Shown: positions 8,957-9,064 of the stretch, in pieces
How the letters are laid out: every line of letters starts with the position of its first letter
How positions within the stretch are numbered: position 1 is the stretch's first letter
DNA from: Parvibaculum sp.
Lineage (GTDB): Bacteria; Pseudomonadota; Alphaproteobacteria; Parvibaculales; Parvibaculaceae
Length of the DNA stretch: 9,064 bases
Direction of reading: 5' to 3'
Assembly (NCBI GenBank): GCA_014359855.1
Contig: JACIYQ010000308.1
Span: 1-9,064 of the forward strand
Position numbers and translations under genes: made by a program
Notes under the pieces: generated by a model
What the model was told of the DNA's origin: nothing
Seen by the model: the letters and a program-made list of their open reading frames with translations, nothing else
The model's database searches: none

Positions 8957-8983
8957 AATCGCGGCCAAGGTCGCTCCTACAAG
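8957..8983 (-). repeat. REP-like palindromic element (gammaproteobacterial style)
   Basis: On the minus strand this reads TTGTAGGAGCGACC, then TTGG, then CCGCGATT. The GTAGGAGCG head followed by a short GCGACC/GGCCGC imperfect palindrome is the classic form of the REP elements scattered through Pseudomonas and Xanthomonas-type genomes. Only one copy is present here, so its repetitive nature is inferred from resemblance alone. Confidence 0.5.
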
Positions 8984-9016
8984 GGACCGAAAACGCTCTT
9001 CTTTCCTATAAACCCC

Positions 9017-9035
9017 ATCACGGACGGCCCGTGAT
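9017..9035. other. Short inverted repeat of unknown role
   Basis: ATCACGG (9017-9023) pairs perfectly with CCGTGAT (9029-9035) across a five-base loop. There is no adjoining T-run on the plus strand and only GGGGTTT on the minus strand, so it is a poor terminator. It could be an operator or leader hairpin of the frame opening at 9044, but nothing proves this. Confidence 0.4.
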
Positions 9036-9064
9036 AACGAAGGATGAGACGCACCTTTGGAAAC

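Larger units (their letters stand above)
8949..9064. other. Non-aconitase tail after an apparent sequence junction
   Basis: From 8949 to the window end, no minus-strand frame continues the aconitase N-terminus. By hand count GC is about 54% (61 of 114 bases from 8951), against about 62% in the adjoining 60 bases of acnA. The segment holds a REP-like palindrome (8957-8983), a TATAAA (9007-9012), a second hairpin (9017-9035) and an ATG at 9044 that opens a plus-strand frame (MRRTFGN) running off the end. The TATAAA could be a -10 box for that frame, but no good -35 lies upstream and GAAGG directly abuts the ATG, so no gene is called. Confidence 0.7.

Noticed and set aside
9044..9064. Possible start of another gene (MRRTFGN)
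   Set aside because: Only seven codons before the window ends, with GAAGG touching the ATG; cannot be supported.

Overview
The window looks like a piece of an alphaproteobacterial genome. It has GC-rich coding DNA with matching codon use throughout. It carries a DUF2794 gene (a family found almost only in Alphaproteobacteria), and its AcnA-type aconitase reads like alphaproteobacterial versions. A genus cannot be assigned from this sequence alone. The last ~115 bases do not fit the rest and may not belong to the same molecule.

Layout. Bases 25-783 (+) encode a seven-helix Bax inhibitor-1 (BI-1/YccA-like) membrane protein. It converges on a DUF2794 gene (854-1264, -), with a strong hairpin terminator between them. 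Bases 1265-1883 hold no convincing protein gene. They contain a run of GC-rich hairpins ending in a good plus-strand terminator (1591-1625) that has no plus-strand gene upstream to serve, so a small RNA is possible. Bases 1884-6669 (+) are one compact four-gene operon: ABC ATPase (GldA/CcmA-like), ABC-2 permease (GldF-like), a GldG-family membrane-anchored auxiliary protein, and a DUF4340 protein with an N-terminal membrane anchor. The genes overlap or nearly touch, so they are probably co-translated and form one inner-membrane complex with two large periplasmic parts. Its substrate cannot be read from the sequence. Bases 6858-8948 (-) encode the C-terminal ~696 residues of aconitase A, followed by its own terminator at 6807-6834.

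Points that stand out. First, the aconitase reading frame breaks at about 8949, roughly 195 residues short of the usual N-terminus. The sequence beyond is lower in GC, is not aconitase, and contains a palindrome resembling the REP elements of Pseudomonas/Xanthomonas-type gammaproteobacteria; an assembly chimera is the leading explanation, a real insertion or rearrangement the alternative. Second, the Gld-like ABC operon sits in an organism with no sign here of gliding machinery and is the best candidate for an uncharacterised system. Third, the orphan terminator and hairpin cluster at 1500-1625 may mark an undescribed sRNA.
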